From Oscillospiraceae bacterium (GTDB lineage: Bacteria; Bacillota; Clostridia; Oscillospirales; Oscillospiraceae), in NCBI GenBank assembly GCA_017624715.1, contig JAGAMN010000043.1, forward strand, positions 1-64,000: a DNA stretch of 64,000 nt. The letters run 5' to 3'. Below, one piece after another: positions 18,908 through 27,168 of the stretch. Each line of letters starts with the position of its first letter. Position 1 is the stretch's first letter. The notes below the pieces were generated by a model. That model made no database searches, had not been told where the DNA came from, and saw only the letters and a list, made by a program, of their open reading frames with translations. The position numbers and the translations under genes are program-made.

Positions 18908-20578
18908 TTATTCCCAAATGCCGCCCTTGGCCATAGAACCAACATTCTTGACAAACAACCGCAGGAAGCGGGGATACTTCTCAGCAGGGAACTCCCAATG
19001 GAAGGCGGCCTTGCGCTTTGCCAGCTCCTCATCGCTGAGCTCCACATTCATGGTGCGCTTTGCTACATCGATTTCGATGATGTCACCCTCTTCGATCAGG
19101 CCCAGCGGACCGCCCAGGGCAGCTTCGGGAGAGACATAGCCAACACTCAGGCCGGAAGTGCCGCCGGAGAATCGGCCGTCGGTGATAACGGCGCAGGACT
19201 TATACAGGTTGGGGTCGCCCTTCAGCTCCTCCTGGAAGGTAAAGGCGGTAGTGCCGAACCGGGCCTTTAGACCCAGGAAGCGGAGCACGCAGGCGTCGCC
19301 GGGCTTCACTTCGCCGTTACGCAGAGCGGTCAAGCCCTCCTCCAGGGAGTTGAAGATCCGAGCTCTGCCACGGAAATGGGTCAGCTCCTGGGGAACAGCG
19401 GCGATCTTCAGAATGGAGCCCTCGGGGGCCAGGTTGCCGTACAACACGCCCAGGCCGGGCTCATGGGATACAGGATTCTCCAGGGTGCGGATCACATCGG
19501 GATGATAGATCTTGGCATTCTTGCAATTTTCTGCCAGAGTGTTGCCGGTAACCGTGATGCAGCTGCCGTCCAGCTTGGGCATCAGCTCCTTCAGCAGAGC
19601 GGGCAGACCGCCAGCCAGATCCAGATCCTTGACGGAGTAAGGACCGCCGGGAGCCAGGTGGCTCATCAGAGGAATCTCGTTGGAGGCCTCGTCGAAATAC
19701 TGCCACCAGGGCAGGTCGTAACCGGCCTCGTTGGCGATGGCGGGAATGTGCAGGATCAGGTTGGAAGAACCGGCGATGGCCATATCGGTTTTGATGGCAT
19801 TCTTGATGGCGCTGACAGTCATAACGTCCCGGGCCTTGATGTCGTTGCGAACCAGCTCCATGATCTGCAGACCTGCCATGTAGGCCAGCTTGTAGATGGC
19901 AGAACCGGTGGCATCCATGGTGGAGTTGCCAGGCAGGGTCATACCCATGGCCTCGGCGATCATGCACATGGAGTTGGCAGTGGTCATGGAAGTACATGCA
20001 CCGCAGGTACCCCAGGAGTTCTCAATCAAATCGTTGTAAAGGTCCATGTCCATAGCGCCCTTGTGAGCGGTGCCGACCTTATCCTGTGCGTGGATGTGCA
20101 GAACTTCCTTGCCACGGCAGTGACCCAGGGGCATGTAACCACCGGTGACCAGAATGGTGGGGATGTTCACACGGGCAGCACCCATCAGGTGGCCGGGGAC
20201 GATGGAGTCGCAGGTGGACAGCATAACCATGCCGTCGAACATATTGCTTTCGCTGGTCAGCTCTACCTGATCGGCGATGCAGTTGCGGCTGGGCACTTCG
20301 ATGTAACGGGGATCCTTCATAACCATGCCGTCGCAGACAGCGGTGGTCATGACCTCCACCGGCAGACCGCCGGCTTCCCGGATACCCTGCTTGACACGCT
20401 CAGCCAGCTTGTCCAAGTGGACGTGGCCGGGGTTGTACTCATTCCAGGAGTTGACAACACCGATCAGGGGGCGCTTCTGCTCCTCGGGGGTGTAGCCCAT
20501 GCCGCACATCAGACCCTTGCGGCACTCAGAGGCTTCGCCGAATTCCCAGCAGCTGCGCATATCTTCGTATTTTTTCAT
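18908..20578 (-). CDS. IlvD/Edd family dehydratase (sugar-acid dehydratase likely)
   Basis: A 556-residue iron-sulfur dehydratase. Cluster cysteines are seen at C123 (STCDS) and C192/C195 (TCGACTSM). The NSWNEYNPGHVHL segment resembles members without the extra N-terminal cysteine, and GRFSGGTSGLSVGYVSPEAA is the family C-terminal signature. IlvD/Edd enzymes dehydrate dihydroxy acids or aldonic acids to 2-keto-3-deoxy acids. Next to KDG kinase and KDPG aldolase, an aldonic acid substrate is more likely than branched-chain biosynthesis. Confidence 0.88.
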   Translation of the reverse strand: MKKYEDMRSCWEFGEASECRKGLMCGMGYTPEEQKRPLIGVVNSWNEYNPGHVHLDKLAERVKQGIREAGGLPVEVMTTAVCDGMVMKDPRYIEVPSRNCIADQVELTSESNMFDGMVMLSTCDSIVPGHLMGAARVNIPTILVTGGYMPLGHCRGKEVLHIHAQDKVGTAHKGAMDMDLYNDLIENSWGTCGACTSMTTANSMCMIAEAMGMTLPGNSTMDATGSAIYKLAYMAGLQIMELVRNDIKARDVMTVSAIKNAIKTDMAIAGSSNLILHIPAIANEAGYDLPWWQYFDEASNEIPLMSHLAPGGPYSVKDLDLAGGLPALLKELMPKLDGSCITVTGNTLAENCKNAKIYHPDVIRTLENPVSHEPGLGVLYGNLAPEGSILKIAAVPQELTHFRGRARIFNSLEEGLTALRNGEVKPGDACVLRFLGLKARFGTTAFTFQEELKGDPNLYKSCAVITDGRFSGGTSGLSVGYVSPEAALGGPLGLIEEGDIIEIDVAKRTMNVELSDEELAKRKAAFHWEFPAEKYPRFLRLFVKNVGSMAKGGIWE

Positions 20579-20590
20579 GATGATACCTCC

Positions 20591-21379
20591 TTAGAAGTTC
20601 TCTTTCATGCATTCAATGTTGCCGGTGACGGTCTGACCGCCGTCAACGCGGAGGATCTGACCGGTGATGTAGCGGGTGTTTTCTTCATCGGACATAAACA
20701 GAATCGCAGGAACAATGTGTTCGGTCTGGCCCAGGAAGCCAACGGGGATGCGGTTCATGAAGCCCTCCAGATCCTCGGGCTTATAGCGGTCGCTGAGCTT
20801 GGTCATGATGAAGCCGGGGGCGATGCAGTTGACCCGGATGCCGTACTTGGCAACCTCGACAGCCAGAGCCTTGGTCATCATTTCCAGACCGCCCTTAGCG
20901 GCGCAGTAGGGCAGGAACTTACGCTTGACCCAGGAGATAGTGCCGTGGACGGAGCTGATATTGACGATTCGGCCGGGGATGTTGTGTTCTTTCATGTTGC
21001 GGATGGCGGCCTGAGCGCAGTAAGCAGCGCTGCTCAGGTTCAGGGTGATCTGACGGTCCCAGTAATCCAGGGGCAGATCTTCAAATTCGCCCTGGGGGAT
21101 CTGCAGGGCACCACCAGCATTGTTGACCAGCACATCGATGGTGCCAAAGTCGGCCAGGAACTCCTGCATCAGCTTCTCACAGTCCTCACGGAACTGGAAG
21201 TCGGCCTTATAGATCTTTGCGTCGATGCCGTATTTCAGACATTCCTTCTGGACCTTTTCAGCGCCCTCGGGATTCTTGCAGTAGGTGATACCTACGTTGT
21301 AGCCCTTCTGTGCAAAGGCGATGGCGGAAGCTGCGCCGATGCCGTTGGAAGAACCGGTGACCAGTACATTCTTGCTCAT
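20591..21379 (-). CDS. SDR family NAD(P)-dependent oxidoreductase
   Basis: A 262-residue classical short-chain dehydrogenase. The cofactor motif TGSSNGIG is near residue 8, NNAGG follows, and the catalytic pair appears as YCAAKGG. The C-terminal TGQILRVDGGQT is typical. In this operon it could oxidise a sugar or sugar acid before the IlvD/Edd dehydration step. It lies 12 nt upstream of the dehydratase gene. The exact substrate cannot be read from the sequence. Confidence 0.9.
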   Translation of the reverse strand: MSKNVLVTGSSNGIGAASAIAFAQKGYNVGITYCKNPEGAEKVQKECLKYGIDAKIYKADFQFREDCEKLMQEFLADFGTIDVLVNNAGGALQIPQGEFEDLPLDYWDRQITLNLSSAAYCAQAAIRNMKEHNIPGRIVNISSVHGTISWVKRKFLPYCAAKGGLEMMTKALAVEVAKYGIRVNCIAPGFIMTKLSDRYKPEDLEGFMNRIPVGFLGQTEHIVPAILFMSDEENTRYITGQILRVDGGQTVTGNIECMKENF

Positions 21380-21399
21380 GATTAATTACCTCTTTGTCA

Positions 21400-22266
21400 T
21401 TAGAATTGGTTGATGTGTTCGGTGACGGTATACAGTGCCATGAACAGCCGCTCGGGCATGCCACAGCCTTTTTCATGAATCAGTTTTTCTGCGATCTCAG
21501 CAGGCTCTTTGCAGCCGGACTCCCAACAGCTGCGGATGAAGCAGTCATATTGGGCCACATAGTCCTTGCAAATGGAAAGGGTATTCTTTACATTGTCCTT
21601 TCCGGTGACCAGGTAACCGATACCCTTGTAATCATGGCCGCAGAGGATATTCTCAATATCCATATCCCACAGCCGGTTCAGAGTGTAACGATAATCAGAA
21701 AGGCTTTTGTAGAAGCCTACGCCCTGGCAGATGGTGCCGTTGGCCTGGAGGCTGTCGCCGGTGATGATGGTCTTGGTAGGAATATCGTACCAGCAGACAC
21801 AGTCGTTATCATGGCCGGGAGTGTGGATGACCTGCAGACGGTCAGCAAGCACATCACCGTCAGCCAAAACCAGATCCACACCGATGCCCTTCAAAAAGCT
21901 CTGGGGGGCAGGGGAGTATGCCGGGAATTTGGTCCGGGTCTGAATCGCATAGGGCACAGGGTCTTGAATCTTGGGGGCAGCCAGTTCGTAGGCGGCCACC
22001 TGGAAATCGCCCAGTTGACGCAGACGGTAATTGCCGCCGATATGGTCGCCGTGGCAGTGGGTGTTGACCAAATAATCGATGTCGCCTACGGTTAGGTTCA
22101 TCTCTGCCAAAGCGGGAACAATGTAATTGTCTACATCATCGTCGGTGGCTGCGGTGTCGATGAGAATGTTTTTCTCACCAGTAAGCAGAATCACACCTGT
22201 CCATACAGGGCCAAAGGGAACCTTCAGCAGGTGGATACCCGGAAGAATTTGGGTGAAACTTTCCAT
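21400..22266 (-). CDS. Metallo-beta-lactamase fold hydrolase
   Basis: A 288-residue cytoplasmic MBL-fold protein with the metal motif THCHGDHIGG, a second metal region HTPGHDND and ITGDSL. The start at 22266 is fixed by AAAGGAG 8 nt upstream. It is the first gene of the seven-gene minus-strand operon. A lactonase or ester-hydrolase role between the dehydrogenase and dehydratase steps would fit but is inferred. Confidence 0.85.
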   Translation of the reverse strand: MESFTQILPGIHLLKVPFGPVWTGVILLTGEKNILIDTAATDDDVDNYIVPALAEMNLTVGDIDYLVNTHCHGDHIGGNYRLRQLGDFQVAAYELAAPKIQDPVPYAIQTRTKFPAYSPAPQSFLKGIGVDLVLADGDVLADRLQVIHTPGHDNDCVCWYDIPTKTIITGDSLQANGTICQGVGFYKSLSDYRYTLNRLWDMDIENILCGHDYKGIGYLVTGKDNVKNTLSICKDYVAQYDCFIRSCWESGCKEPAEIAEKLIHEKGCGMPERLFMALYTVTEHINQF

Positions 22267-22296
22267 TGAAAAGACTCCTTTCAATTGTATATTTTC

Positions 22297-22325
22297 AGTA
22301 TAGAACATCACTCCTGTCCCTTCAA
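22297..22325 (-). promoter_or_regulatory. Putative promoter of the MBL-SDR-IlvD-FdrA operon
   Basis: On the minus strand TTGAAG and TATACT are separated by exactly 17 bp, about 30 bp before the MBL start. It faces the plus-strand promoter of the aldolase gene, giving a divergent control region. Confidence 0.65.
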
Positions 22326-22345
22326 TGTAGGAAAAATGCAATTAC

Positions 22346-22387
22346 TTACAAAAAATACACTAATATGAAAGAACCTGTTACGCGTAA
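22346..22387. promoter_or_regulatory. Operator-like motifs in the divergent control region
   Basis: Two motifs lie between the divergent promoters. An A-rich element TTACAAAAAATACACTAATA begins at 22346, and a perfect 10-bp palindrome TTACGCGTAA lies at 22378-22387. A near copy of the first (TTACAAAAAACACATAATAT, 24271-24290) followed by TTACGC (24295) precedes the binding-protein gene at 24391. A shared regulator, possibly the AraC protein at 12338, is inferred. Confidence 0.45.
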
Positions 22388-22447
22388 ATCACAATATAAA
22401 AAAACGGGCATATCCTTACAAAATTTCGTATATTTACAAACAGCGCA

Positions 22448-22476
22448 TTGACAGAAGCATACGGGTAATTTATAAT
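22448..22476 (+). promoter_or_regulatory. Consensus promoter of the KDPG aldolase-KDG kinase operon
   Basis: TTGACA (22448-22453) and TATAAT (22471-22476) match both consensus hexamers with a 17-bp spacer. Transcription should begin about 26 nt before the aldolase start. Confidence 0.85.
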
Positions 22477-22508
22477 GAAACAGGAAAATCATCACAAGGA
22501 GAATGACT

Positions 22509-23159
22509 ATGAGAGACATTATCATTCAAAAGGTTTTAGAAAAGAAAATTGTGGCAATTGTCCGAGGCGTATATGGTGAGGACTGCGTCAATTTGGCAAA
22601 AGCGCTGTATGCCGGCGGCATTGAAATGATGGAGGTTACCTTCGATCAGAGTAAGCCCGAGGCCTATAGCCGCACTTCCGACACCATCCGTCAGCTGGTG
22701 GAAGCCATGGGCGACAAGATGATCTTTGGTGCAGGTACAGTCACTTCTCTGGAAACTCTGGAGCTGGCAAGACAGGCCGGTGCAAAGTTCATTGTATCCC
22801 CCGATACCAACGAGGCTGTCATAAAAGCGACCATTCAGGCCGGCATGGTGTCCATGCCCGGTGCTTTGACTCCCACAGAAATCGTCACTGCCCACTCCTA
22901 CGGTGCTGACTTTGTTAAGGTGTTCCCCACCTCCGGCCTGGGCTCCGGCTATATCAAGGCTGTTTGCGCGCCTCTGAATCATATCCGGCTGCTGGCTGTT
23001 GGCGGTGTCAGTGAAAAGAATGTGGGCGAATTCCTGAAGGCAGGCTGTGTTGGCGCCGGCGTTGGCGGTAACCTGGTCAACAAGGAATGGATCAAGAACG
23101 GCGAATTTGACAAGATTACAGCATTGGCCCAGGAACTGATGGCCAACGCTGCAGTTTAA
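22509..23159 (+). CDS. eda: KDPG/KHG aldolase
   Basis: A 216-residue class I aldolase that splits 2-keto-3-deoxy-6-phosphogluconate into pyruvate and glyceraldehyde-3-phosphate. The Schiff-base lysine is K137 (FVKVFP) and the general acid/base Glu is E43 (EVTF). The ATG at 22509 is chosen because an ATG at 22503 is only 1 nt from AAGGAG. It is co-transcribed with the KDG kinase 16 nt downstream. Confidence 0.93.
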   Translation: MRDIIIQKVLEKKIVAIVRGVYGEDCVNLAKALYAGGIEMMEVTFDQSKPEAYSRTSDTIRQLVEAMGDKMIFGAGTVTSLETLELARQAGAKFIVSPDTNEAVIKATIQAGMVSMPGALTPTEIVTAHSYGADFVKVFPTSGLGSGYIKAVCAPLNHIRLLAVGGVSEKNVGEFLKAGCVGAGVGGNLVNKEWIKNGEFDKITALAQELMANAAV

Positions 23160-23175
23160 TTAGGAGGATAAACCA

Positions 23176-24198
23176 ATGAAAAGAGTTATTACTTTTGGCG
23201 AAATTATGCTGCGTCTGAACCCCGAGGCAAATCTGCGCTTTGTTCAGGCGGAAAAGTTCGAGGCAAGCTACGCCGGCGGTGAGGCTAACGTGGCTGTTTC
23301 TCTGGCAAACTACGGCATGGATGCTGCTTTCGTTTCCAAGGTTCCTGCCCATGCGATCGGCCAGTGTGCCGTCAATGCCCTGCGTCATTTTGGCGTAGAT
23401 ACCAAGTATATGGTGCGCGGCGGCGACCGTCTGGGCGCTTACTATGTGGAGAAGGGTGCTTCTCAGCGTCCTTCTAAGGTCATTTATGACCGTGCTTACT
23501 CTGCCATTTCTCTGGCCGAGCCTTCCGATTTCGATTGGGATGCCATTTTTGAGGGCGCTGATTGGTTCCACTGGACCGGCATTACCCCCGCTCTGGGCGG
23601 CAATCTGCCCCAGATCTGCCTGGAGGCCTGTAAGGCTGCCAAGGCTCGCGGCGTGAAGATCTCCTGCGACCTGAACTACCGCAACAAGCTGTGGAGCCGG
23701 GAAAAGGCCTGCGAAGTTATGAGCCAGCTGGTTCCTTATGTGGACGTGCTGATCGCCAACGAAGAGGATGCCAAGGATGTCTTCGGCATCGAAGCTGCCA
23801 ACACCGATATCAACTCCGGCAAGCTGGATCACAAGGGCTACATCTCCGTGGCTGAGCAGATCGTGGAGCGCTTCGGTTGCAACAGCGTGGCCATCACCCT
23901 GCGCAGCAGCATTTCCGCTGATGATAACGACTGGGCAGCAATGCTGTACCAGAACGGCGAGGCTTACTTCTCTCCCAGCTACCGCATCCACATCGTTGAC
24001 CGCGTTGGCGGCGGCGACAGCTTCGGCGGCGGTTTGATCTACAGCCAGCTGGTTGGCAAGGATCCCCAGCAGTCCATCAATTTCGCTGTGGCAGCATCCT
24101 GCCTGAAGCACACCATTTCCCATGACTTCAATCTGGTTACTGTGGAAGAGGTCGAGTCCTTGGCAAAGGGCAATGCCTCCGGCCGTGTCCAGAGATAA
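23176..24198 (+). CDS. kdgK: 2-keto-3-deoxygluconate kinase (PfkB family)
   Basis: A 340-residue PfkB-type sugar kinase beginning RVITFGEIMLRLNP, with the N-terminal GGEANVAVSLANYG motif. The C-terminal catalytic motif GGGDSFGGG contains the base Asp at about residue 282. It phosphorylates KDG to KDPG, the substrate of the adjacent aldolase. The pairing with eda makes this assignment stronger than sequence alone. Confidence 0.9.
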   Translation: MKRVITFGEIMLRLNPEANLRFVQAEKFEASYAGGEANVAVSLANYGMDAAFVSKVPAHAIGQCAVNALRHFGVDTKYMVRGGDRLGAYYVEKGASQRPSKVIYDRAYSAISLAEPSDFDWDAIFEGADWFHWTGITPALGGNLPQICLEACKAAKARGVKISCDLNYRNKLWSREKACEVMSQLVPYVDVLIANEEDAKDVFGIEAANTDINSGKLDHKGYISVAEQIVERFGCNSVAITLRSSISADDNDWAAMLYQNGEAYFSPSYRIHIVDRVGGGDSFGGGLIYSQLVGKDPQQSINFAVAASCLKHTISHDFNLVTVEEVESLAKGNASGRVQR

Positions 24199-24211
24199 TT
24201 AAGTTTCATAA

Positions 24212-24246
24212 ACGCCCATTGCCGATTTGGCAATGGGCGTTTTTTT
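24212..24246 (+). terminator. Intrinsic terminator after kdgK
   Basis: ACGCCCATTGCC pairs perfectly (12 bp) with GGCAATGGGCGT across a GATTT loop, and TTTTTT follows. It ends the eda-kdgK transcript. Confidence 0.92.
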
Positions 24247-24311
24247 AGGGCATCAAATAATCTGTAGGCATTACAAAAAACACATAATATATATTTACGC
24301 ACAAAAAAAGC

Positions 24312-24340
24312 TTGCAATCCGCAGATGTTTGTTGTAGAAT
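24312..24340 (+). promoter_or_regulatory. Putative promoter of the binding-protein gene at 24391
   Basis: TTGCAA and TAGAAT lie 17 bp apart, 50 bp before the start codon. The -35 hexamer is non-consensus, which suits activator control. An operator-like element lies just upstream at 24271-24290. Confidence 0.6.
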
Positions 24341-24390
24341 ATCACTAGATTTTGGTGAATCCAAAATACTAAATTTAGGGAGGATACACT

Positions 24391-26103
24391 ATGCGCAAGA
24401 CATTAAAGAGAATTGTGGCAATGACTCTGATGGCTATGTTGCTGATTGGCTGCCTTGCCGGTTGCAACACTGAGAATGAAAGACCGGAAGTCACTTTGGC
24501 AACCAAGAATGAAGATGGCCTGTACACCACTGAACCAGTTACTTTGAAAGTCGCCGTTGGCCGCCACCCCGAGGCACTGACCAAGGCAAACGAAATCTGG
24601 TATTTCAAATATATGGAGTGGTGGTTTGCGCAGAAGGGTTATGATGTTACGATCGAGGTGCAGGATAGCAACAGGGAACAGATCAACCTGATGCTCAATA
24701 CGGATACTATGCCGGATATCGTTTGGGCAATAAGTATGAGTACCACCGATACTGTCAAATATGGTGTGGAAGAGCATATGTTGCTGGACTGGACACCCTA
24801 TCTGACAGAGGATCTGATGCCCAACCTCCTGAAACAATATGAGAAGAATCCTTCCATGAAGGCTGCCCAGACTGCTCCCGATGGTGGTATGTACGGCCTG
24901 CCTTATATCACCCCCTACCCCTATTCCACCATCCCCGGCATGACAAACCGCATGTTTGTCCGCCAGAGCTGGCTGAAAGAGGTGGGCTTGGATATGCCCA
25001 AAACCGAGAAGGAATTCCTGGATATGCTCCGGGCCTTTAAGAATGTTAAGAGAGAAGGCAAAACCACCTATCCTCTGATCAGTGATGCTAGCTTCCTGGA
25101 GAAGTATCTGTGGACCTGCCTGGGCTTCTACGGCAATGATGGCACTCGCTTTGGTACGGAGTTCATGATCAAGGATGAGCAGGTTGTGCTGCCTGCCTAT
25201 TCCGAGGGATACAGAGAGTTCGTAACTCTGATGAATACCATGTATACCGAGGGCTTGATTCCGCGTGACTACTTCTCCACAAGCAGTGGTTCTGCCATTG
25301 CTATGATCAGCGATGCTGCTACCGGCGTTCACGGTTGGTGGACTCTGCAGTATGTCGGCGATGACTGGGCTGACCAGAAGCTGTTGGGACCCATTCCCAT
25401 GGGCAGTAACGATGATGTGTATGTCAGCCGCCTGAGCGACTATACTCTGAGCACCGTTTATGTGTCTTCAAAGACCAAGCATCCCGAAGTCGTGGCAATG
25501 ATGATGGACTTCATGTACAGCGAAGAAGGCGCCATGATGTATATGTACGGTCCCAAGAAGGGTGAAGATCCGCTGAACCTGGTGGAAGGCTGGGAACTGA
25601 ATCCCGATGGCACTTACACTACGGAACAGGTTAAGAATGGTACTTATCCTGCGATGGAACTGTATGCCCGTGACTACATTCGTCCCCATGACTATGCAGG
25701 CCTGCGTGTGGATCCCATTACCAGTGGTACCGGCGAAATGGTTACCTACATTGATGCAGTTACCGGTAAGGAATTTAAGATTATCCATGACCGGACTATG
25801 ACCCGCGCCAGCAACGACGAGCAGTGGCGTCTGGAAACCATTGAAACATGGTCTCCCGTCGCAACTTCCATTCGTCTGCCCTCTGCCTATCTGGATGCGG
25901 AGATCATGGCCGACATGACCGATATCGGTACTGCAGTCAAGCAGTGGATCAACCAGGAAACCGCAAAGTTTATCACTGGTATTCGTCCTTTGAGCGATAT
26001 CGATACATTCTTTAATGAGCTGAAGGGCTTCGGCGTGGAAGAGTATATCGAAACCTACCGCGAAGCTTACAAGACCTTCATGGAAAGTACCTACGGCAAA
26101 TAA
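24391..26103 (+). CDS. Extracellular sugar-binding lipoprotein (LplA-like)
   Basis: A 570-residue solute-binding protein with a lipoprotein signal (MLLIGCLAGC, a lipobox around residues 22-28), so it is membrane-anchored outside the cell. It is clearly paralogous to the binding protein at 37378, with shared blocks such as FLEKYLWTCLGFYG and NTDT.PDI.W. No permease genes are adjacent, so it probably delivers a sugar or oligosaccharide to the permeases at 35386-37304. The ligand is unknown. Confidence 0.88.
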   Translation: MRKTLKRIVAMTLMAMLLIGCLAGCNTENERPEVTLATKNEDGLYTTEPVTLKVAVGRHPEALTKANEIWYFKYMEWWFAQKGYDVTIEVQDSNREQINLMLNTDTMPDIVWAISMSTTDTVKYGVEEHMLLDWTPYLTEDLMPNLLKQYEKNPSMKAAQTAPDGGMYGLPYITPYPYSTIPGMTNRMFVRQSWLKEVGLDMPKTEKEFLDMLRAFKNVKREGKTTYPLISDASFLEKYLWTCLGFYGNDGTRFGTEFMIKDEQVVLPAYSEGYREFVTLMNTMYTEGLIPRDYFSTSSGSAIAMISDAATGVHGWWTLQYVGDDWADQKLLGPIPMGSNDDVYVSRLSDYTLSTVYVSSKTKHPEVVAMMMDFMYSEEGAMMYMYGPKKGEDPLNLVEGWELNPDGTYTTEQVKNGTYPAMELYARDYIRPHDYAGLRVDPITSGTGEMVTYIDAVTGKEFKIIHDRTMTRASNDEQWRLETIETWSPVATSIRLPSAYLDAEIMADMTDIGTAVKQWINQETAKFITGIRPLSDIDTFFNELKGFGVEEYIETYREAYKTFMESTYGK

Positions 26104-26112
26104 GACATAACA

Positions 26113-26148
26113 AGCAAAGGAGATATACGCAAGTATATCTCCTTTGCT
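26113..26148 (+). other. Long stem-loop after the binding-protein gene
   Basis: AGCAAAGGAGATATAC (26113-26128) pairs perfectly over 16 bp with its complement (26133-26148) around a GCAA tetraloop. No T-run follows. It probably stabilises the 3' end of the abundant binding-protein mRNA and limits transcription into the amidohydrolase gene. A related hairpin follows the paralogous gene at 39129. Confidence 0.7.
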
Positions 26149-26167
26149 ACAAAAGAAGGAATGAAAC

Positions 26168-27082
26168 ATGATTATTGATGCGCATGCCCATGTTTATGAG
26201 ATCCTGGCAGGTTACGGCGCCAGAGGTGAATACCGTCCCTTGGGCAAGGGCAGGGGAATCTGGGCAACCGGTGAGATCGAGCAGTTCTTCCCCGAAGAAT
26301 ACGGCGACCTGGGCTTCCATACGGAAACGCTGCTCAGGCTGATGGAGGAAAACGGCGTGGATCACGCTGTGCTGCTCCAGGGTGGAAATTACGGCTTCCA
26401 TAATGACTATGCTGCCGAAGCAGCACGGAAATATCCGGACAAATTTACCGCTGTGGGTACTTTGGATCCTTATGGTTGCAAGGCCGAAAAAATCCTGGAT
26501 CGGTTTATAACTGAGCACGGCTTTAAAGCATTAAAATTTGAACTCTCCCAATCCTGGGGCTTAACCGGCTATCATCCCGGTCTGCGGCTGACAGATCCCT
26601 GCTTCGCACCTATCCTGGAGCGGGCAAATCAATTGGGAATGACCGTTACCATCGACATGGGCCCCATGAGCAACTCCAGCTTTGATACAGATCAGCTGAT
26701 GACCATTCGAAATCAGTACCCCAATGTGATGTTTGTCATGACCCATTGTTTCTTCCCCGGCAAGGATGGCAAGAATGACTACCGATTGCAGAAAATGAAG
26801 GAACTGGCGGCGGACAATTTCGTATTCGATATTGCCAATCTGCCGCTGTTTGTCTATCCAGAGCCCTGTCCGTTCCCAAGCCAACAGGAATTTGTTCGAA
26901 AGGCGAAGGATTTGGTAGGCGCAAACCGGCTTATTTGGGGTACGGACCTGCCGTGCACATTCTTGAAGTTTACCTACAAGGAAATGATCGAATTCGTCAC
27001 CCGGGGAAATGTCTTCACCGATGACGAGATCGACCTCATCATGGCAGAGAATGCCAAAGTAGCCTACCACATTGATCCATAA
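26168..27082 (+). CDS. Amidohydrolase-family protein (possible lactonase)
   Basis: A 304-residue TIM-barrel amidohydrolase-2 family protein. The N-terminal metal motif is DAHAHVY, H is kept in VMTHCFFP, and the catalytic Asp region is LIWGTDLP. Families with this pattern include sugar lactonases and decarboxylases. Co-transcription with a sugar-binding protein makes a sugar-lactone role plausible, but the substrate is unproven. There is no signal peptide. Confidence 0.75.
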   Translation: MIIDAHAHVYEILAGYGARGEYRPLGKGRGIWATGEIEQFFPEEYGDLGFHTETLLRLMEENGVDHAVLLQGGNYGFHNDYAAEAARKYPDKFTAVGTLDPYGCKAEKILDRFITEHGFKALKFELSQSWGLTGYHPGLRLTDPCFAPILERANQLGMTVTIDMGPMSNSSFDTDQLMTIRNQYPNVMFVMTHCFFPGKDGKNDYRLQKMKELAADNFVFDIANLPLFVYPEPCPFPSQQEFVRKAKDLVGANRLIWGTDLPCTFLKFTYKEMIEFVTRGNVFTDDEIDLIMAENAKVAYHIDP

Positions 27083-27155
27083 AGGCCTCCCCAAAAGGGA
27101 AGGCCTTGATACTGTTGATAAAAAGGGCGTGTTGCTACTGCAACACGCCCTTTTT
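27082..27155. terminator. Two convergent-gene terminators
   Basis: A first imperfect hairpin (AAGGCCT with AGGCCTT, 27082-27107) is followed by a perfect stem GGGCGTGTTG/CAACACGCCC (27125-27134 with 27141-27150). The latter is flanked by AAAA and TTTTT and so works in both directions. They separate the amidohydrolase from the convergent glycosidase-like gene. Confidence 0.88.
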
Positions 27156-27168
27156 GTATGAAAATTTC

